Source: an uncultured Sphaerochaeta sp. (lineage in GTDB: Bacteria > Spirochaetota > Spirochaetia > Sphaerochaetales > Sphaerochaetaceae). Taken from it: 64,000 nt of DNA. The translations under genes and the position numbers were made by a program. The stretch spans positions 372,001-436,000 of the forward strand of contig NZ_OY781939.1 of the NCBI RefSeq assembly GCF_963677315.1, read 5' to 3'. Every line of letters starts with the position of its first letter. Within the stretch, counting starts at the first letter, position 1. A model generated the notes under the pieces. That model was given only the letters and a program-made list of their open reading frames with translations, searched no databases and had not been told where the DNA came from. Shown here piece after piece: positions 24,659 to 35,281 of the stretch.

Positions 24659-27600
24659 GTGCGATATCATACAACGTTGAAGGACATAGCCATCTCGGTA
24701 CTCGTGCTTGTCAGTTGTGCCATACTCACCCTATGGGGGATGGTATATCTTGATATGCGCAATCCAAGCCGATATCTTTCCGATTACTTGATTTCCTCCC
24801 TCGAGCAAACCGGCTCGTTTACCTTCTCCGCCACCGGTATAGAACGTACATTCCTCAGGGACCTGACCATCCTCAACCCTTCCTTGCAAAAGGATGACAA
24901 GGTGCTTGCCTCTGCAGGAGAGGGAACCATCAAGGGAGGGATCCCCTTGCTTGTCCAATCTGTCATGCAAGGGAACAAACGGGTGTCTCTTGAACTGGAG
25001 GAAGTACAGGTACAACTCGATGAATCATCTTCCCTCTCACAGAGTGGGAATGAATCATCAGAGCTTATCAGCCGCTGGTTGCAGGAAAATACCTTCCAAG
25101 TCCATACAGACTCTTTGGAAGGTACCTTCAGTACCTCAGCATTCACCGTTGATATAAGCCAGGCCGCCTTCAATTTTGAGATGCAGAGAGGAGATAGCCT
25201 TCCTTCGCTGCAGGCCAGAGCGGGAGGTGTGTCTCTCCAGATTGGTAGTACCGATGTTGCTCTGGAAGAAACAATTCTCAACCTTAATAGGCAGGGTGCT
25301 TTTTCCTTTACCTCCTCACAGTCGGATCTTACTACACAACAAGGATTCGGCAGCATGGAAAACCTTGTTGCCCAAGGATCTATCTCAGGTTTTAATCTGC
25401 CTACAGATGTAGGATTGGTATCGCTTTCTGCTGCAAATGTTGATGCACAGCTACCAAGCCTATCGTTCTCCATACCTGAGTTCAGCGGTACGGTATCACT
25501 GGAACAAGGTAGACCAAAACTTGCTACACTCTCGTTTGACGAAATGATCATGCGCAGCAATCAGATGGAAGTGTATGCTCCAACAACCACATTGCAGGGA
25601 AGCTGGAGTGAAGGACAACTCTCCCTTGGTGCTGCGACGAAGGAGGGGGAACCGCTCACGTTTATCCTGGACACACTTTCCCTAGACAGTGACAACCTGA
25701 TCCTTAATGCCCGATACCAAAGCGAAGGTGAGAATATTGAAGCCTCCGTATTACTCAATCAGATAACCTACCAAAGAGATGATCTTACTGCTCGCCTGGA
25801 TTCTGTATCCATTACCGGCGATGCACAACTGAAAGATACTGTTATTGAAAGCGCCTCAGCCAGCATGACATCCAGTAGTACGTTCTCCGTGCTATCGGAG
25901 GGTATCGAGGCAGCTTCTCCTCTTACATCAACCGTTCGTTATGAGAAAGATCGCTCGGCATTGAGTGCCTCCCTTACCTTTGAGGAACTGATATCTTCTT
26001 TCACTGATGGACCTCTTTATACCCGTCTCGCATACCAAGGAAATGTGCAGGGGGTACAGCTACAGGGGGAATTATCTCTTGATGAGCGGTTCAACCTACT
26101 TTCAGTATACAACCTACCAGAGGAGGGATTCGGTTCTCTTCACATCAGCTCACGTATGGATGAATTCCCTCTTTCATTCCTTTCTCCCACTGTCTTCCGC
26201 TATGCCTCATTCTTGCAACCGTACTACGATGAAGCGACAAACCTTACCGGTAATATTTCATTCCAGTCAGAAACTGGTCAGGGAAGTGTCATGCCATTTG
26301 ACGGCACCCTTGCCATCGACCTAGCGCTTCGGCAGATGAAGATCGGCAAGGTTGAGACAGATGCAGGATTCATCTTCCAAGGGTATGTTGAGAGGGATGT
26401 GCTCGATGTGGAGGCCTTGACCATTGCTACCAGTGGATACAGATTGGTGTACACAGGAAAAACTGACTTGTACGACTGGCTTCCCAGCGGACAATTGGAC
26501 CTTTTCAGGAGCTTTGACGGACAACTGCTAGGGAGTATCAACTTTTTTGATGAACCACCAAAGCAGTATCGGTTCAAGATGACCACCCCATTTGAACAAT
26601 CCCTCTTCATAGAAGGGATTGTAAGTTCATCTCCCCAAAATCTCCTGATTGGAGATGCCCAGCTTGGAATTTTCGACATGCTCTATCCTTTCTCATTCCT
26701 CTTGCAGACCAGTACATTGCAGCTTTCCATCAAGCAAGAAGAGGCATTTTCTCTATCCATGAATCTTGCTCCACCTATTGTGGCTGACATCAGTAGCAAT
26801 GGACTGATTCTCCCCAATCGGGGATTCTTTGCAAATGCAATGATTTCTGGTGATACACAACTGGCGTTCAACGATTCTCGTAACTGGAGCATTGAAAGTG
26901 AACTCCTTTCCATAGGTGAAGTTGTATTCCAAGGACACACCTATACATTGCAGACACCCGTATCAATAACCCAGGAGAGCATCACCCTGTCAGAAATGCT
27001 ACTCACTGATGAACAGGGAACGGAGATGAAGAGTACCTTGTCCTACAGGGGGGCTGATTTCCTTACCTTGGCCACACAATCCTTCCTTGCGCCATTCGAT
27101 GCCTCATTTACCCTGGAATCCAACAACGAAAGAAGAATTGCCATCTCATTGATGGGCGAGGAGCAGCGTATCAGTACGGTAGTCAAGCTTGCAGAATTGC
27201 CGCTCGATCGATTCTCTACCTTCAGTGAGGGTGTGGTGGTCAATTTGGATATTCTTGGCTATACCAATCTCAAGCAAACCATCAGTGCCGATGGGTTGTT
27301 GCAGGTAAGAAAAGGAGAGGGTACATTCTCTACCAAGATTGAAGCGAGTGACACCACACTCAATCTTTTTGACTCACGATTCTCACAAGGAGATATTTCC
27401 TATGCAGGTAATCTGTTACTGATCAATGGGAATAAAGCCTTGAGTGAAGGCGTATTCTCACATATCCGAAAGCTCACCTATAAAGATCAACAGAGTAAAG
27501 TCAACTATACCTTGGCACTCGATCTCGGCAAGATGGAAACACTTTTTGATCTTCCTTCAGCACTCGCCCCGATCAGGGAAGGAAAGGCAAAGGCTGTGCT

Positions 27601-29299
27601 CTCCCTCTCAGACATCCTGCTGTATGGTGAGGGAGGGATTGCTGACGGTGTATATGCACTCTCACTCGACAATCCAAGACTTTCCATTGAAAGCGATCTC
27701 CTCTCATTCAACTATGACCTGACAACACAACACATCATGGGAGCAGCAGATCCAGCATTTGGGATTGGATTTTCAGTCCAGGGATCTCTTGCTGAGGAAG
27801 ACTTCGCTCTCCTCATTGAAGACATACATTTTCCATTGAACATGCTCAATCGCACATTCCTCAAACCAGTGTTCGGTTTCCTGGACGGTATTGCAGAAGG
27901 GGAAGTTTTCGTGGGAGGCAGCAAAGATTCTCCACGTCTCTATGGACAGGTTTCTGTCAATTCATCGAGGATGGAACTGTTCTGGCTGCCTGAAGACATC
28001 ATTACTATGAAGAATATTACGGCCACGTTGGACGGGACACGAGCGATCACCCCGAATACTCCATTCTTCTCGACCAACAAGATTACAGGAAAAACCGTTG
28101 AAGGTTACGGTAACCTTGGAGCAAATTTCGATGGGTTGCGTCTACTCAACTACGAAATACACGCTGACAGTGGGAATGAAATGCTCTACGTATGGATCCC
28201 CATGCAGGGCTTTGATGTTGATATCCGCACCTATGCCGGAGGCACATTCAACCTATTTGGTGTGGGTTTTGAGACATGGCTTGATGGAGAGGTAACCATC
28301 CAGGACACTACGATCAGCTTGGGAATCAAGGATCTTCCATACTGGTATGTGGCAAACAACCTCACGACTACTGATTTCTCGGTGGTTACTGGAAGAAATG
28401 TCTCCTTCTTCTATCCAAATACACCGAATCCATTCATTCAGGCAACCATCACGGAAAATCAGAATATCAATTTTACCTACGATCATATTACCGATGAATT
28501 CGTGATCGATGGGAACCTATCGTTCAGGAGTGGAGAGTTCTACTACTTCCAGAAAAACTTCTTTATCACTGAAGGCAATCTTTCGCTTCATACCGATGCT
28601 CTCTCCGGGCAGAATACCATCCAGCCAACCATTAATCTGAGAGCAAAATTGACAGATTTTGATGCACAAGGGAACAGGGTTGATATCTTCCTGGTACTCC
28701 GTGAGTCAAGCCTCACCAACCTCAACCCACAATTCGAATCGACACCACCGAAGGATGTGAACGAAATACTCGAGATTCTTGGTCAGTCAATTCTTCCTAC
28801 CGGGGCGTATGGCCAGGTCAACCTCTACAGTGTTGCAAGTCTTGCAGCAGCAGCCACTGACGTAGCTGAACGGCTGGGATATTTGCAGACCAGTCAATCA
28901 ACCTTGCTTACCGATTCAATCCGTATCTCTTTAGGCCTTGATATGTTCTCCATCCGCAGCAATATCCTGCAGAATATCCTCATCGATGCTCTTCCTGGAG
29001 GAAGCTTGGCCAACCTCAGTCCTCTTGCACGATATCTGAACAATACCACCATATTCATGGGTAAGTACGTAGGTGAGCAGTTCTTCCTACAAGCATTGGT
29101 CCACCTTACTGCCACCGATGGAACAAAAGCCACCCGAACGTTCATTTCCCCTGATCTTTCCCTTGACTTAGAGCTGTCACTTGACTGGCAGAATCCCATA
29201 GGGACATTCTCCTTCTTTACCCAACCCAATGAGTTGTCGTTTATCAATATTTTAGATACCATTGGTTTTAGTGTAACCAGAAGGTTTGTTCTGCGTTAA
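24659..29299 (+). CDS. tamB: TamB/DUF490-family translocation-assembly protein
   Basis: Large envelope-spanning protein, 1546 residues, anchored by an N-terminal signal-anchor helix (about 10-30, ISVLVLVSCAILTLWGMVYL). The body is repetitive beta-strand sequence of the AsmA/TamB bridge type, and the C-terminal ~350 residues match the DUF490 domain (INFTYDHITDEFVIDGNLSF..GEFYYFQKNFFITEGNLSL, PTINLRAKLTDFDAQGNRVDI, NEILEILGQSILP, ISLGLDMFSIRSNILQ). Such proteins help insert outer-membrane proteins or carry phospholipid across the periplasm, usually with a BamA/TamA partner, which is the next gene (23 bp gap). GTG start with nearby AAGG/GAGG. A TATACT hexamer at 24631-24636 may be its -10 box, but the -35 is poor. 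Confidence 0.88.
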   Translation: MRYHTTLKDIAISVLVLVSCAILTLWGMVYLDMRNPSRYLSDYLISSLEQTGSFTFSATGIERTFLRDLTILNPSLQKDDKVLASAGEGTIKGGIPLLVQSVMQGNKRVSLELEEVQVQLDESSSLSQSGNESSELISRWLQENTFQVHTDSLEGTFSTSAFTVDISQAAFNFEMQRGDSLPSLQARAGGVSLQIGSTDVALEETILNLNRQGAFSFTSSQSDLTTQQGFGSMENLVAQGSISGFNLPTDVGLVSLSAANVDAQLPSLSFSIPEFSGTVSLEQGRPKLATLSFDEMIMRSNQMEVYAPTTTLQGSWSEGQLSLGAATKEGEPLTFILDTLSLDSDNLILNARYQSEGENIEASVLLNQITYQRDDLTARLDSVSITGDAQLKDTVIESASASMTSSSTFSVLSEGIEAASPLTSTVRYEKDRSALSASLTFEELISSFTDGPLYTRLAYQGNVQGVQLQGELSLDERFNLLSVYNLPEEGFGSLHISSRMDEFPLSFLSPTVFRYASFLQPYYDEATNLTGNISFQSETGQGSVMPFDGTLAIDLALRQMKIGKVETDAGFIFQGYVERDVLDVEALTIATSGYRLVYTGKTDLYDWLPSGQLDLFRSFDGQLLGSINFFDEPPKQYRFKMTTPFEQSLFIEGIVSSSPQNLLIGDAQLGIFDMLYPFSFLLQTSTLQLSIKQEEAFSLSMNLAPPIVADISSNGLILPNRGFFANAMISGDTQLAFNDSRNWSIESELLSIGEVVFQGHTYTLQTPVSITQESITLSEMLLTDEQGTEMKSTLSYRGADFLTLATQSFLAPFDASFTLESNNERRIAISLMGEEQRISTVVKLAELPLDRFSTFSEGVVVNLDILGYTNLKQTISADGLLQVRKGEGTFSTKIEASDTTLNLFDSRFSQGDISYAGNLLLINGNKALSEGVFSHIRKLTYKDQQSKVNYTLALDLGKMETLFDLPSALAPIREGKAKAVLSLSDILLYGEGGIADGVYALSLDNPRLSIESDLLSFNYDLTTQHIMGAADPAFGIGFSVQGSLAEEDFALLIEDIHFPLNMLNRTFLKPVFGFLDGIAEGEVFVGGSKDSPRLYGQVSVNSSRMELFWLPEDIITMKNITATLDGTRAITPNTPFFSTNKITGKTVEGYGNLGANFDGLRLLNYEIHADSGNEMLYVWIPMQGFDVDIRTYAGGTFNLFGVGFETWLDGEVTIQDTTISLGIKDLPYWYVANNLTTTDFSVVTGRNVSFFYPNTPNPFIQATITENQNINFTYDHITDEFVIDGNLSFRSGEFYYFQKNFFITEGNLSLHTDALSGQNTIQPTINLRAKLTDFDAQGNRVDIFLVLRESSLTNLNPQFESTPPKDVNEILEILGQSILPTGAYGQVNLYSVASLAAAATDVAERLGYLQTSQSTLLTDSIRISLGLDMFSIRSNILQNILIDALPGGSLANLSPLARYLNNTTIFMGKYVGEQFFLQALVHLTATDGTKATRTFISPDLSLDLELSLDWQNPIGTFSFFTQPNELSFINILDTIGFSVTRRFVLR

Positions 29300-29322
29300 A
29301 CAAGCATATACGAGGAGCTATC

Positions 29323-31881
29323 ATGAACATGCGGAAATCGCGCCGTTTCTTTTGCGCAATCCTGATCATTATTTTTTCCCTTCCCCTGTTGAGTGCAGCG
29401 GAAGAGGACCCATGGTACATAGGCAAGAGAATTGCATCCTTCTCCAATACAGGCCTGCAGAATGCCGATGAAAGCACGATCTTGGATATTCAATATGCAT
29501 ACTTGGATGAACCTTTCACTGATGAATTGTTCAACGAATTGCAAGGAGAGCTTTATGCTCTCGATTATTTCTTGTATTTCCTTGCTGAAGCACAGCGAAC
29601 GGGAGAGGGCAACAACGACCTTGAGATAGTCATGGAGTTCTATGAATTGCCCTATATCAACCAGGTTATGATTGAGGGGAATGCAGGAATAAAGACAAAG
29701 AATATCGAGGAAGTTCTCCTCAGTGGGGAAGGAACCTTCCTGCAGGAACAGAATATCGAGCGTTCCAAGGATGAGATCAGAAAGCTTTATGAAGAGAAAG
29801 GTTACGCCGATACGGAAATTTCTTCTTCCTATGAGATAGATGAAACCACGAATACAGTGAGCCTGGAGTTCACAATTGAAGAGAACAAGCAGAAGAGAAT
29901 TGGTGAGATTACCTTTGAGGGCAATACAACGCTTGCAAGTGACCAGCTTGAGAAACAGCTTTCCTCAAAGACCATCAGTTACTTCAATAGCGGCTACTAC
30001 AATCCATCAACCATAGAAACTGACAAACAGAACCTAATCAACTTCTACCAGAGTAATGGTTTTGTCGATGCAGCCATCTCAGATGTGAGAACAGAAGATA
30101 TCAGCAGAGAGGACGATGAATATACACGACTAAGGGTCATCTACCAGATTGAGGAAGGGGAACAGTGGAAATTTGGGGGTATTCAGGTCGAAGGAAATAC
30201 AGTCTTCAGTGATGCACAGTTCCAGGACCTTATCAGCATGAGAGAAGGTGCTGTCCTCGATATCAGCCGTGTCCAGAAAGAGATTGAGGCAGTGACTGAC
30301 CTCTACTGGAACAATGGGTACATCTTCAATCTCATTTCCAGTGATATGGTACGTGATGAAGAGAACAAGGTTATCACCTTCATCCTCACTGTGCAGGAAA
30401 ACCAACAGGCCATAGTGGAAGATATCCGCATAGAGGGTCTTACCAAAACAAAACCGTATGTGTTTGAACGCGAATTGACCTTCAGTCGCGGCGATGTGTT
30501 CAGTAAGGAAGCCTTGATTCGAAGTGCACAGAACATCTACAACACACTGATCGTCACCGATGTCCAGTTTGATATTGTCAATGGTAGTGAAGAAGGCACT
30601 GTTGTCCCTGTATATACCGTCGTTGAAGGGAACCAGATGGATATCCAGTTCGGGGCAACCTTTGGTGGGAATGTAGACGGTTTCCCTGTCTCAGGATTCC
30701 TCCAATGGTCGGACAAGAACCTTGGCGGGACAGGCAGGGACTTGGCGATAACCACCAACCTGAGTCCTGATACCCAGAATTTCTCCATCTCATTTACTGA
30801 TGGTTGGTTCAAGGATTACCGTTGGTCGAATGGATTGAGTTTCAACTTCGAGAGAAGCAAAAAGGAGAGCGTCCTGCAACGGGGAATTGGAAGTGATTAC
30901 TATACTGGTCATGATGTCGCCATATTGGAAGATAATGCATATCCCCTCGGATATGACAGTTATCTCAGCTATCTGGCAGCAGACAAGGCACTTCCCGCCA
31001 ACTCCGATCTGATGAGTTATCTGTACTACCGGATCTCCCTTGGATACAACACCGGCTATACCTTCATGTTCCGTCCAGGTTCCCTCACCGTTGGGGGAGG
31101 GCTATCCATCGGGCTTAACTATGCAGACTATAACCATGCGGTCTATGACCCTTATGAACGCTTGATTAAAGCATACGGGGACCGTTGGCAGTTCAGCAAC
31201 CGACTCAGCCTTTCCTTCGCTTGGGATGGTCGTGACCGGATAGAGAATACCAGCAAGGGATACTATCTCAGCCAGAACTTTACCTATGCCGGTGGTATTC
31301 TTGGAGGTCTTTCCAACTATATCAAGACCTCTTCATCTGCAAGTGGGTATGTGACGCTCTTCTCGTTTGAGCTTGCAGAGAAGGATGCCAATGTTGTGTT
31401 GGGTGCCACCACCACTGTCAGTGCAATGCTGCCCCAGTACTATAACAATAAATATGACACAAATGGTTGGGATTGGTACGATGCAAAACAAGGGGCCACC
31501 CGCTATGAGATGCTCTATATAGATGGTATGAATACCGGTCGTGGTTTCTCGGTTATCTTTGACCAGGCATACCTCTGGGACAACCAGGTTTCTATCAGCT
31601 GGCCTCTTGCCCACAATGTACTCTCAGCAGAGATCTATGGAAGTGCCACAGGTGTCAGTACCGATTTGCAGAATATCGCTCCATCTTCACTTGCTTGGTA
31701 CTACTCCATGGGAGCAGGAATCAAACTGAAGGTACCTGGATTCCCACTGGGATTGTATCTGGTGAAAAACGCAAGCTTTATTGACAATACCTTTGCATGG
31801 GATGGAGGAACCATCTTCAGGGGTAGCAGTGAAGACAGTGGCTTGAAACTGGTACTTGCGATCACCACCACACTGTATTAA
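29323..31881 (+). CDS. bamA: Outer-membrane protein assembly factor BamA (Omp85)
   Basis: Outer-membrane insertase of 852 residues. A signal peptide (about 1-25, FFCAILIIIFSLPLLSAA) precedes a series of POTRA repeats spanning roughly 30-430, each with the pattern I.V.GN..-xx-F...L.Y....G (for example IGEITFEGNTTLASDQLEKQL, FGGIQVEGNTVFSDAQFQDL, VEDIRIEGLTKTKPYVFEREL). The beta-barrel starts near 437 (QMDIQFGATFGGNVDGFPVSG, FLQWSDKNLGGTGRDLAI) and ends in aromatic LKLVLAITTTLY. It lies between tamB and mutS, only 2 bp before the mutS ATG. A surface-loop stretch around 530-570 looks variable. The lack of a BamB-E gene nearby is usual. Confidence 0.95.
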   Translation: MNMRKSRRFFCAILIIIFSLPLLSAAEEDPWYIGKRIASFSNTGLQNADESTILDIQYAYLDEPFTDELFNELQGELYALDYFLYFLAEAQRTGEGNNDLEIVMEFYELPYINQVMIEGNAGIKTKNIEEVLLSGEGTFLQEQNIERSKDEIRKLYEEKGYADTEISSSYEIDETTNTVSLEFTIEENKQKRIGEITFEGNTTLASDQLEKQLSSKTISYFNSGYYNPSTIETDKQNLINFYQSNGFVDAAISDVRTEDISREDDEYTRLRVIYQIEEGEQWKFGGIQVEGNTVFSDAQFQDLISMREGAVLDISRVQKEIEAVTDLYWNNGYIFNLISSDMVRDEENKVITFILTVQENQQAIVEDIRIEGLTKTKPYVFERELTFSRGDVFSKEALIRSAQNIYNTLIVTDVQFDIVNGSEEGTVVPVYTVVEGNQMDIQFGATFGGNVDGFPVSGFLQWSDKNLGGTGRDLAITTNLSPDTQNFSISFTDGWFKDYRWSNGLSFNFERSKKESVLQRGIGSDYYTGHDVAILEDNAYPLGYDSYLSYLAADKALPANSDLMSYLYYRISLGYNTGYTFMFRPGSLTVGGGLSIGLNYADYNHAVYDPYERLIKAYGDRWQFSNRLSLSFAWDGRDRIENTSKGYYLSQNFTYAGGILGGLSNYIKTSSSASGYVTLFSFELAEKDANVVLGATTTVSAMLPQYYNNKYDTNGWDWYDAKQGATRYEMLYIDGMNTGRGFSVIFDQAYLWDNQVSISWPLAHNVLSAEIYGSATGVSTDLQNIAPSSLAWYYSMGAGIKLKVPGFPLGLYLVKNASFIDNTFAWDGGTIFRGSSEDSGLKLVLAITTTLY

Positions 31882-31883
31882 GT

Positions 31884-34484
31884 ATGAGTTCGAAAGATAC
31901 GTTAACTCCCATGATGGTCCAGTACCATCAGATCAAAGAACAACATCAAGGGGAAGTACTGTTCTTCCGCCTTGGTGATTTCTATGAGATGTTTGAGGAT
32001 GATGCCCGGGAAGTTTCCCGCCTCCTCAACCTAACTCTCACCAAGCGCAATGGTCAGCCAATGTGCGGCATTCCTTATCATGCGGCAAAAACCTATATCA
32101 AACGATTGTTGGAAGCAGGGAAGAAGATTGCAATCTGTGAACAGACCAGCCTCAACCAGGAAGGTGGGAAAAAGCTGGCAACCCGTGAAGTGGTACAGGT
32201 CATCACACCTGCAACAGTCATTGAAGATGACTACCTTGATGCAGAGCAATCCAGTTATGTCTTGAGCATCTCATTCCAGAAACAGGGTATTTCTGTCAGC
32301 TATGCAGACATCACCACAGGTGAGTTCTCATTGAGGACGCTAGGAAAAGATCATCAGTATGGTTCACTGCTTGCTGTATTGGAACAAGTGCGGCCCAGGG
32401 AACTCTTGGTAAATGAGGACGATTATTTTCTTTATCAGGACTACCAGGATTTACTAGCCTCTCAGCAAGCAATGGTAAGCAAGCTTCCGCCTTGGAGATT
32501 TTCCATTGCTGATGGATACAGTTTGCTCTGCAGCCATATAGGAAGTACGAGCCTGAAGGCCTTTTCCCTGGAGGAAAAGGACCATCGGCTTTCCAGTGCA
32601 GGGGCTCTGCTCTGGTATTTGAGAGAGACAGCAAAGACAAGCCTGAACCAGATTGACTCATATACGGTGGTTGAAGAGACACAATTTCTGCATATCGATG
32701 AAGCAAGCCGAAAGAGTCTTGAGCTGGTAAACAATACCAACGATGGAAGTGAGAAATTCACGCTTTTCTCGGCAATCAATGCCACGCTCACCAGCATGGG
32801 TACCCGCCAGTTGAAAAACTGGATCACACAAGCCTTGACAGATATCGAGCAAATTCTCTTTCGCCAAAGATGGGTTGAGATGCTTTTTCTGGACCGTGAT
32901 GAACTGGGCAGGGTCAGGTCGATCCTGAAACAGGTATTGGATATCCAGCGCCTGACTTCCCGCATTGCCATGAATAGGCAGGTTCCCAGGGACCTGACAG
33001 GGATTGCCCAGACCATTTCAGCCTTTTTCCAATTGGTTGATCAACGATACCAGGATCTCCTTCCCTCCAAGCTGGATGAAACACAGCTTAACATGTTGCT
33101 CCAGCTTGCAAGTGAAATTCAGGAAGCCATCAATGACCAGTGGCAAGGTCCATTTGAGGAAGGAAAGGTAATCCGTAAAGGGTTTGATACACAACTTGAT
33201 GCACTCAGAGGTACCAAATCGGGGGGTAGGGAGCTATTGGACGCCTATCTCAAGCAACTGAAGGAAGAGACGGGAATTCCTACAATAAAGCTCTCTTCCA
33301 ACAAGATCCTTGGTCATTATATTGAGGTTACCAAAACCCATGCCTCAAAGGTTCCCCCAACCTTCTACCGCAAACAAACACTGGTGAATGCCGAGAGGTT
33401 CACCAGTGATGAATTGATCAAACTGGAACAACAAATCCTTGAGAGTGCCGCCTTGGCTGAAGAGAGGGAGAAGGAAGTCTACGAAACTCTGGTATCCAAG
33501 ACCAGGGACGTACAACAGATTCTGCTCTCCATCAGTGGATTCCTCAGTGACCTGGATTGTTTGCAGAGCTTTGCAAGTACGGCAATCACTCACCAGTATA
33601 CAAAACCCATATTCACTGACGAGGATGTACTTACCCTGGAAGGGGCAAGACATCCAGTGGTAGAACAACATCTCACCCCTGGTGGTTTTGTTGCCAATGA
33701 CCTGACGATCAGAGGCAACGGGAAACGGTTCTGTTTGATTACAGGACCGAATATGGCAGGTAAGTCAACATTTCTCAGGCAGAGCGCATTGCTGGTTCTC
33801 CTGGCGCAAATTGGCAGTTTTGTTCCTGCAACGAAAGCAAAGCTTGGCATCGTCGATCGTCTCTACTGCAGGGTAGGGGCGAGTGACAATCTTGCCCGTG
33901 GAGAGTCCACCTTCCTTGTAGAGATGCAGGAAGCAGCCCACATTCTCAGAACAGCAACAAGGCATTCTCTTGTAATTGTAGATGAACTGGGTAGGGGTAC
34001 CAGCACTCAGGATGGAATGTCGATTGCCTATGCCATGATGCAGAAACTCCTATCCATGGATTGCAAGACACTGTTTGCTACCCACTACCATGAGCTCGCC
34101 CAAATTGATACCAGCGCCATCCAACTCTTGACGTTGCAGGTAAGCGAGATGGGTGGGGAAGTAAAGTTCCTGAGGAGAGTCATTGAGGGAATTGCAAACA
34201 GTTCCTATGGGTTGAACGTTGCAAGAATGGCAGGGGTTGGCCGTGATATCATCCGCCAAGCCCGTCAATTCCAGAAACAACATTTTACTGAGTATGACCT
34301 AGCTGCCATGCAACCTGATCTGTTCAGTGCTGCCTCTGAACAGGAAGAACTTCCCTATAGTGATCTTGATGCGAATGAAAGAGAAGTAATCGATGCATTG
34401 GAGTCATTCAGTATTGACCAGTCATCTCCCTTGGAGGCGCTCCTGTTATTGAAGGATTTACAGGAGAAATTGCAAGCAAGATAG
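31884..34484 (+). CDS. mutS: DNA mismatch repair protein MutS
   Basis: Mismatch-recognition ATPase, 866 residues. The mismatch-binding Phe-x-Glu is F33-Y-E35 (LGDFYEMFEDDA), which identifies MutS1 rather than MutS2. The ATPase has Walker A TGPNMAGKSTFLRQ near 619, Walker B VIVDELGRGTST near 697 and the ATHYHEL histidine near 733. The C-terminal segment (about 810-862) is the usual dimer/MutL-interaction tail. No mutL is in the window. It starts 2 bp after bamA, without an obvious promoter of its own, so it may ride on the tamB-bamA transcript. The product ends 22 bp before comF. Confidence 0.97.
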   Translation: MSSKDTLTPMMVQYHQIKEQHQGEVLFFRLGDFYEMFEDDAREVSRLLNLTLTKRNGQPMCGIPYHAAKTYIKRLLEAGKKIAICEQTSLNQEGGKKLATREVVQVITPATVIEDDYLDAEQSSYVLSISFQKQGISVSYADITTGEFSLRTLGKDHQYGSLLAVLEQVRPRELLVNEDDYFLYQDYQDLLASQQAMVSKLPPWRFSIADGYSLLCSHIGSTSLKAFSLEEKDHRLSSAGALLWYLRETAKTSLNQIDSYTVVEETQFLHIDEASRKSLELVNNTNDGSEKFTLFSAINATLTSMGTRQLKNWITQALTDIEQILFRQRWVEMLFLDRDELGRVRSILKQVLDIQRLTSRIAMNRQVPRDLTGIAQTISAFFQLVDQRYQDLLPSKLDETQLNMLLQLASEIQEAINDQWQGPFEEGKVIRKGFDTQLDALRGTKSGGRELLDAYLKQLKEETGIPTIKLSSNKILGHYIEVTKTHASKVPPTFYRKQTLVNAERFTSDELIKLEQQILESAALAEEREKEVYETLVSKTRDVQQILLSISGFLSDLDCLQSFASTAITHQYTKPIFTDEDVLTLEGARHPVVEQHLTPGGFVANDLTIRGNGKRFCLITGPNMAGKSTFLRQSALLVLLAQIGSFVPATKAKLGIVDRLYCRVGASDNLARGESTFLVEMQEAAHILRTATRHSLVIVDELGRGTSTQDGMSIAYAMMQKLLSMDCKTLFATHYHELAQIDTSAIQLLTLQVSEMGGEVKFLRRVIEGIANSSYGLNVARMAGVGRDIIRQARQFQKQHFTEYDLAAMQPDLFSAASEQEELPYSDLDANEREVIDALESFSIDQSSPLEALLLLKDLQEKLQAR

Positions 34485-34506
34485 CCACAGTTCCTTCTTA
34501 AGGAGT

Positions 34507-35163
34507 ATGTGGTGTCATCTATGCAAGAAACTTTCTGATACAACACTCTGTCCAACATGTGAGGAAGCCATTCGGAGGGCTGGGTATGAGTTCCTGTTCA
34601 CACATCGCTGTCCAGTCTGTGGACAACCGGTGCTTGATGCTACCTATGCCTGTCCATTTTGCAGCAAGGGAGTACTCTCCTACGGCCCGTACGGAAAAAC
34701 GCTCGCATCTTTGATCAAATGCTTCAAATTTGCGGGAGAGCGGTCACTGACACCTCTCCTCTCTGGGTTATATATACCGTTGCTGAAAAGTGTGAGCTCT
34801 CCGATCATTATTCCGATACCCTGTTCAAGGGAAGGGTATAGGAGAAGGGGGTTTGACCAAAGTGAGGTTATTGCCTCCTATCTTGCAAGGAAGGAGGGCT
34901 ATGCGTATCTTTCTCTTTTCGACAGACATAAGGGAATGCAACATAAATATCTTTCGAAGGAACAACGATTGGGTGAGCAAGCAATGCAATTGACACATTC
35001 CAAGAAAAAACATGCCCGATTTGTGCATTTCCTGTCAGCGGGATATACCGCTACGCTCCTTGATGATGTAACGACCACTGGTGCTACTTCACGAAGGGCA
35101 AGTGAACTGCTGGAGTCTCATTTTGGCTGTAAAGCAACGATAATGGTACTTGCTGATGTCTAG
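34507..35163 (+). CDS. comF: ComF-family phosphoribosyltransferase-like protein
   Basis: Cytoplasmic protein of 218 residues. The N-terminus holds two CxxC pairs for zinc (MWCHLCKK and TLCPTCEEA), then RCPVCGQPV and YACPFCSKG; the C-terminus is a PRTase domain with the PRPP loop ATLLDDVTTTGATSRRASEL near 178-197 and the GFDQSEVIASYLA segment near 115. ComF is needed for DNA uptake in competent bacteria, but homologues are also found in non-competent species and their chemistry is unproved. AAGGAG sits only 1 nt before the ATG, an unfavourable spacing, yet no upstream start fits the zinc motif. Placed at the end of the tamB-bamA-mutS group. Confidence 0.9.
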   Translation: MWCHLCKKLSDTTLCPTCEEAIRRAGYEFLFTHRCPVCGQPVLDATYACPFCSKGVLSYGPYGKTLASLIKCFKFAGERSLTPLLSGLYIPLLKSVSSPIIIPIPCSREGYRRRGFDQSEVIASYLARKEGYAYLSLFDRHKGMQHKYLSKEQRLGEQAMQLTHSKKKHARFVHFLSAGYTATLLDDVTTTGATSRRASELLESHFGCKATIMVLADV

Positions 35164-35177
35164 GCATACATGCATCG

Positions 35178-35206
35178 TTGACAAAGATCCTCGTTATCGA
35201 TACTAT
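35178..35206 (+). promoter_or_regulatory. Near-consensus promoter of the rimP-nusA-infB operon
   Basis: TTGACA (35178-35183), 17-bp spacer, TACTAT (35201-35206). The -35 box is perfect. It begins 15 bp after the comF stop and gives a predicted leader of about 70 nt before rimP. Confidence 0.8.
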
Positions 35207-35230
35207 TTTAGCAGGATTAGTTGTTTATTG

Positions 35231-35259
35231 GGGATCGCCAACAGGCGCATCCCTTTTTT
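35231..35259 (+). terminator. Intrinsic terminator in the rimP-nusA leader (possible attenuator)
   Basis: Stem GGGATCGCC (35231-35239), loop AACA, GGCG-C-ATCCC (35244-35253, one bulged C), then TTTTTT (35254-35259). It lies downstream of the near-consensus promoter and 22 bp before the rimP ATG, too close for another promoter. It could therefore cut short the operon's own transcripts, or simply be the comF terminator placed after the promoter. Confidence 0.72.
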
Positions 35260-35281
35260 ATGAACTTTTTTCAGGAGCAGT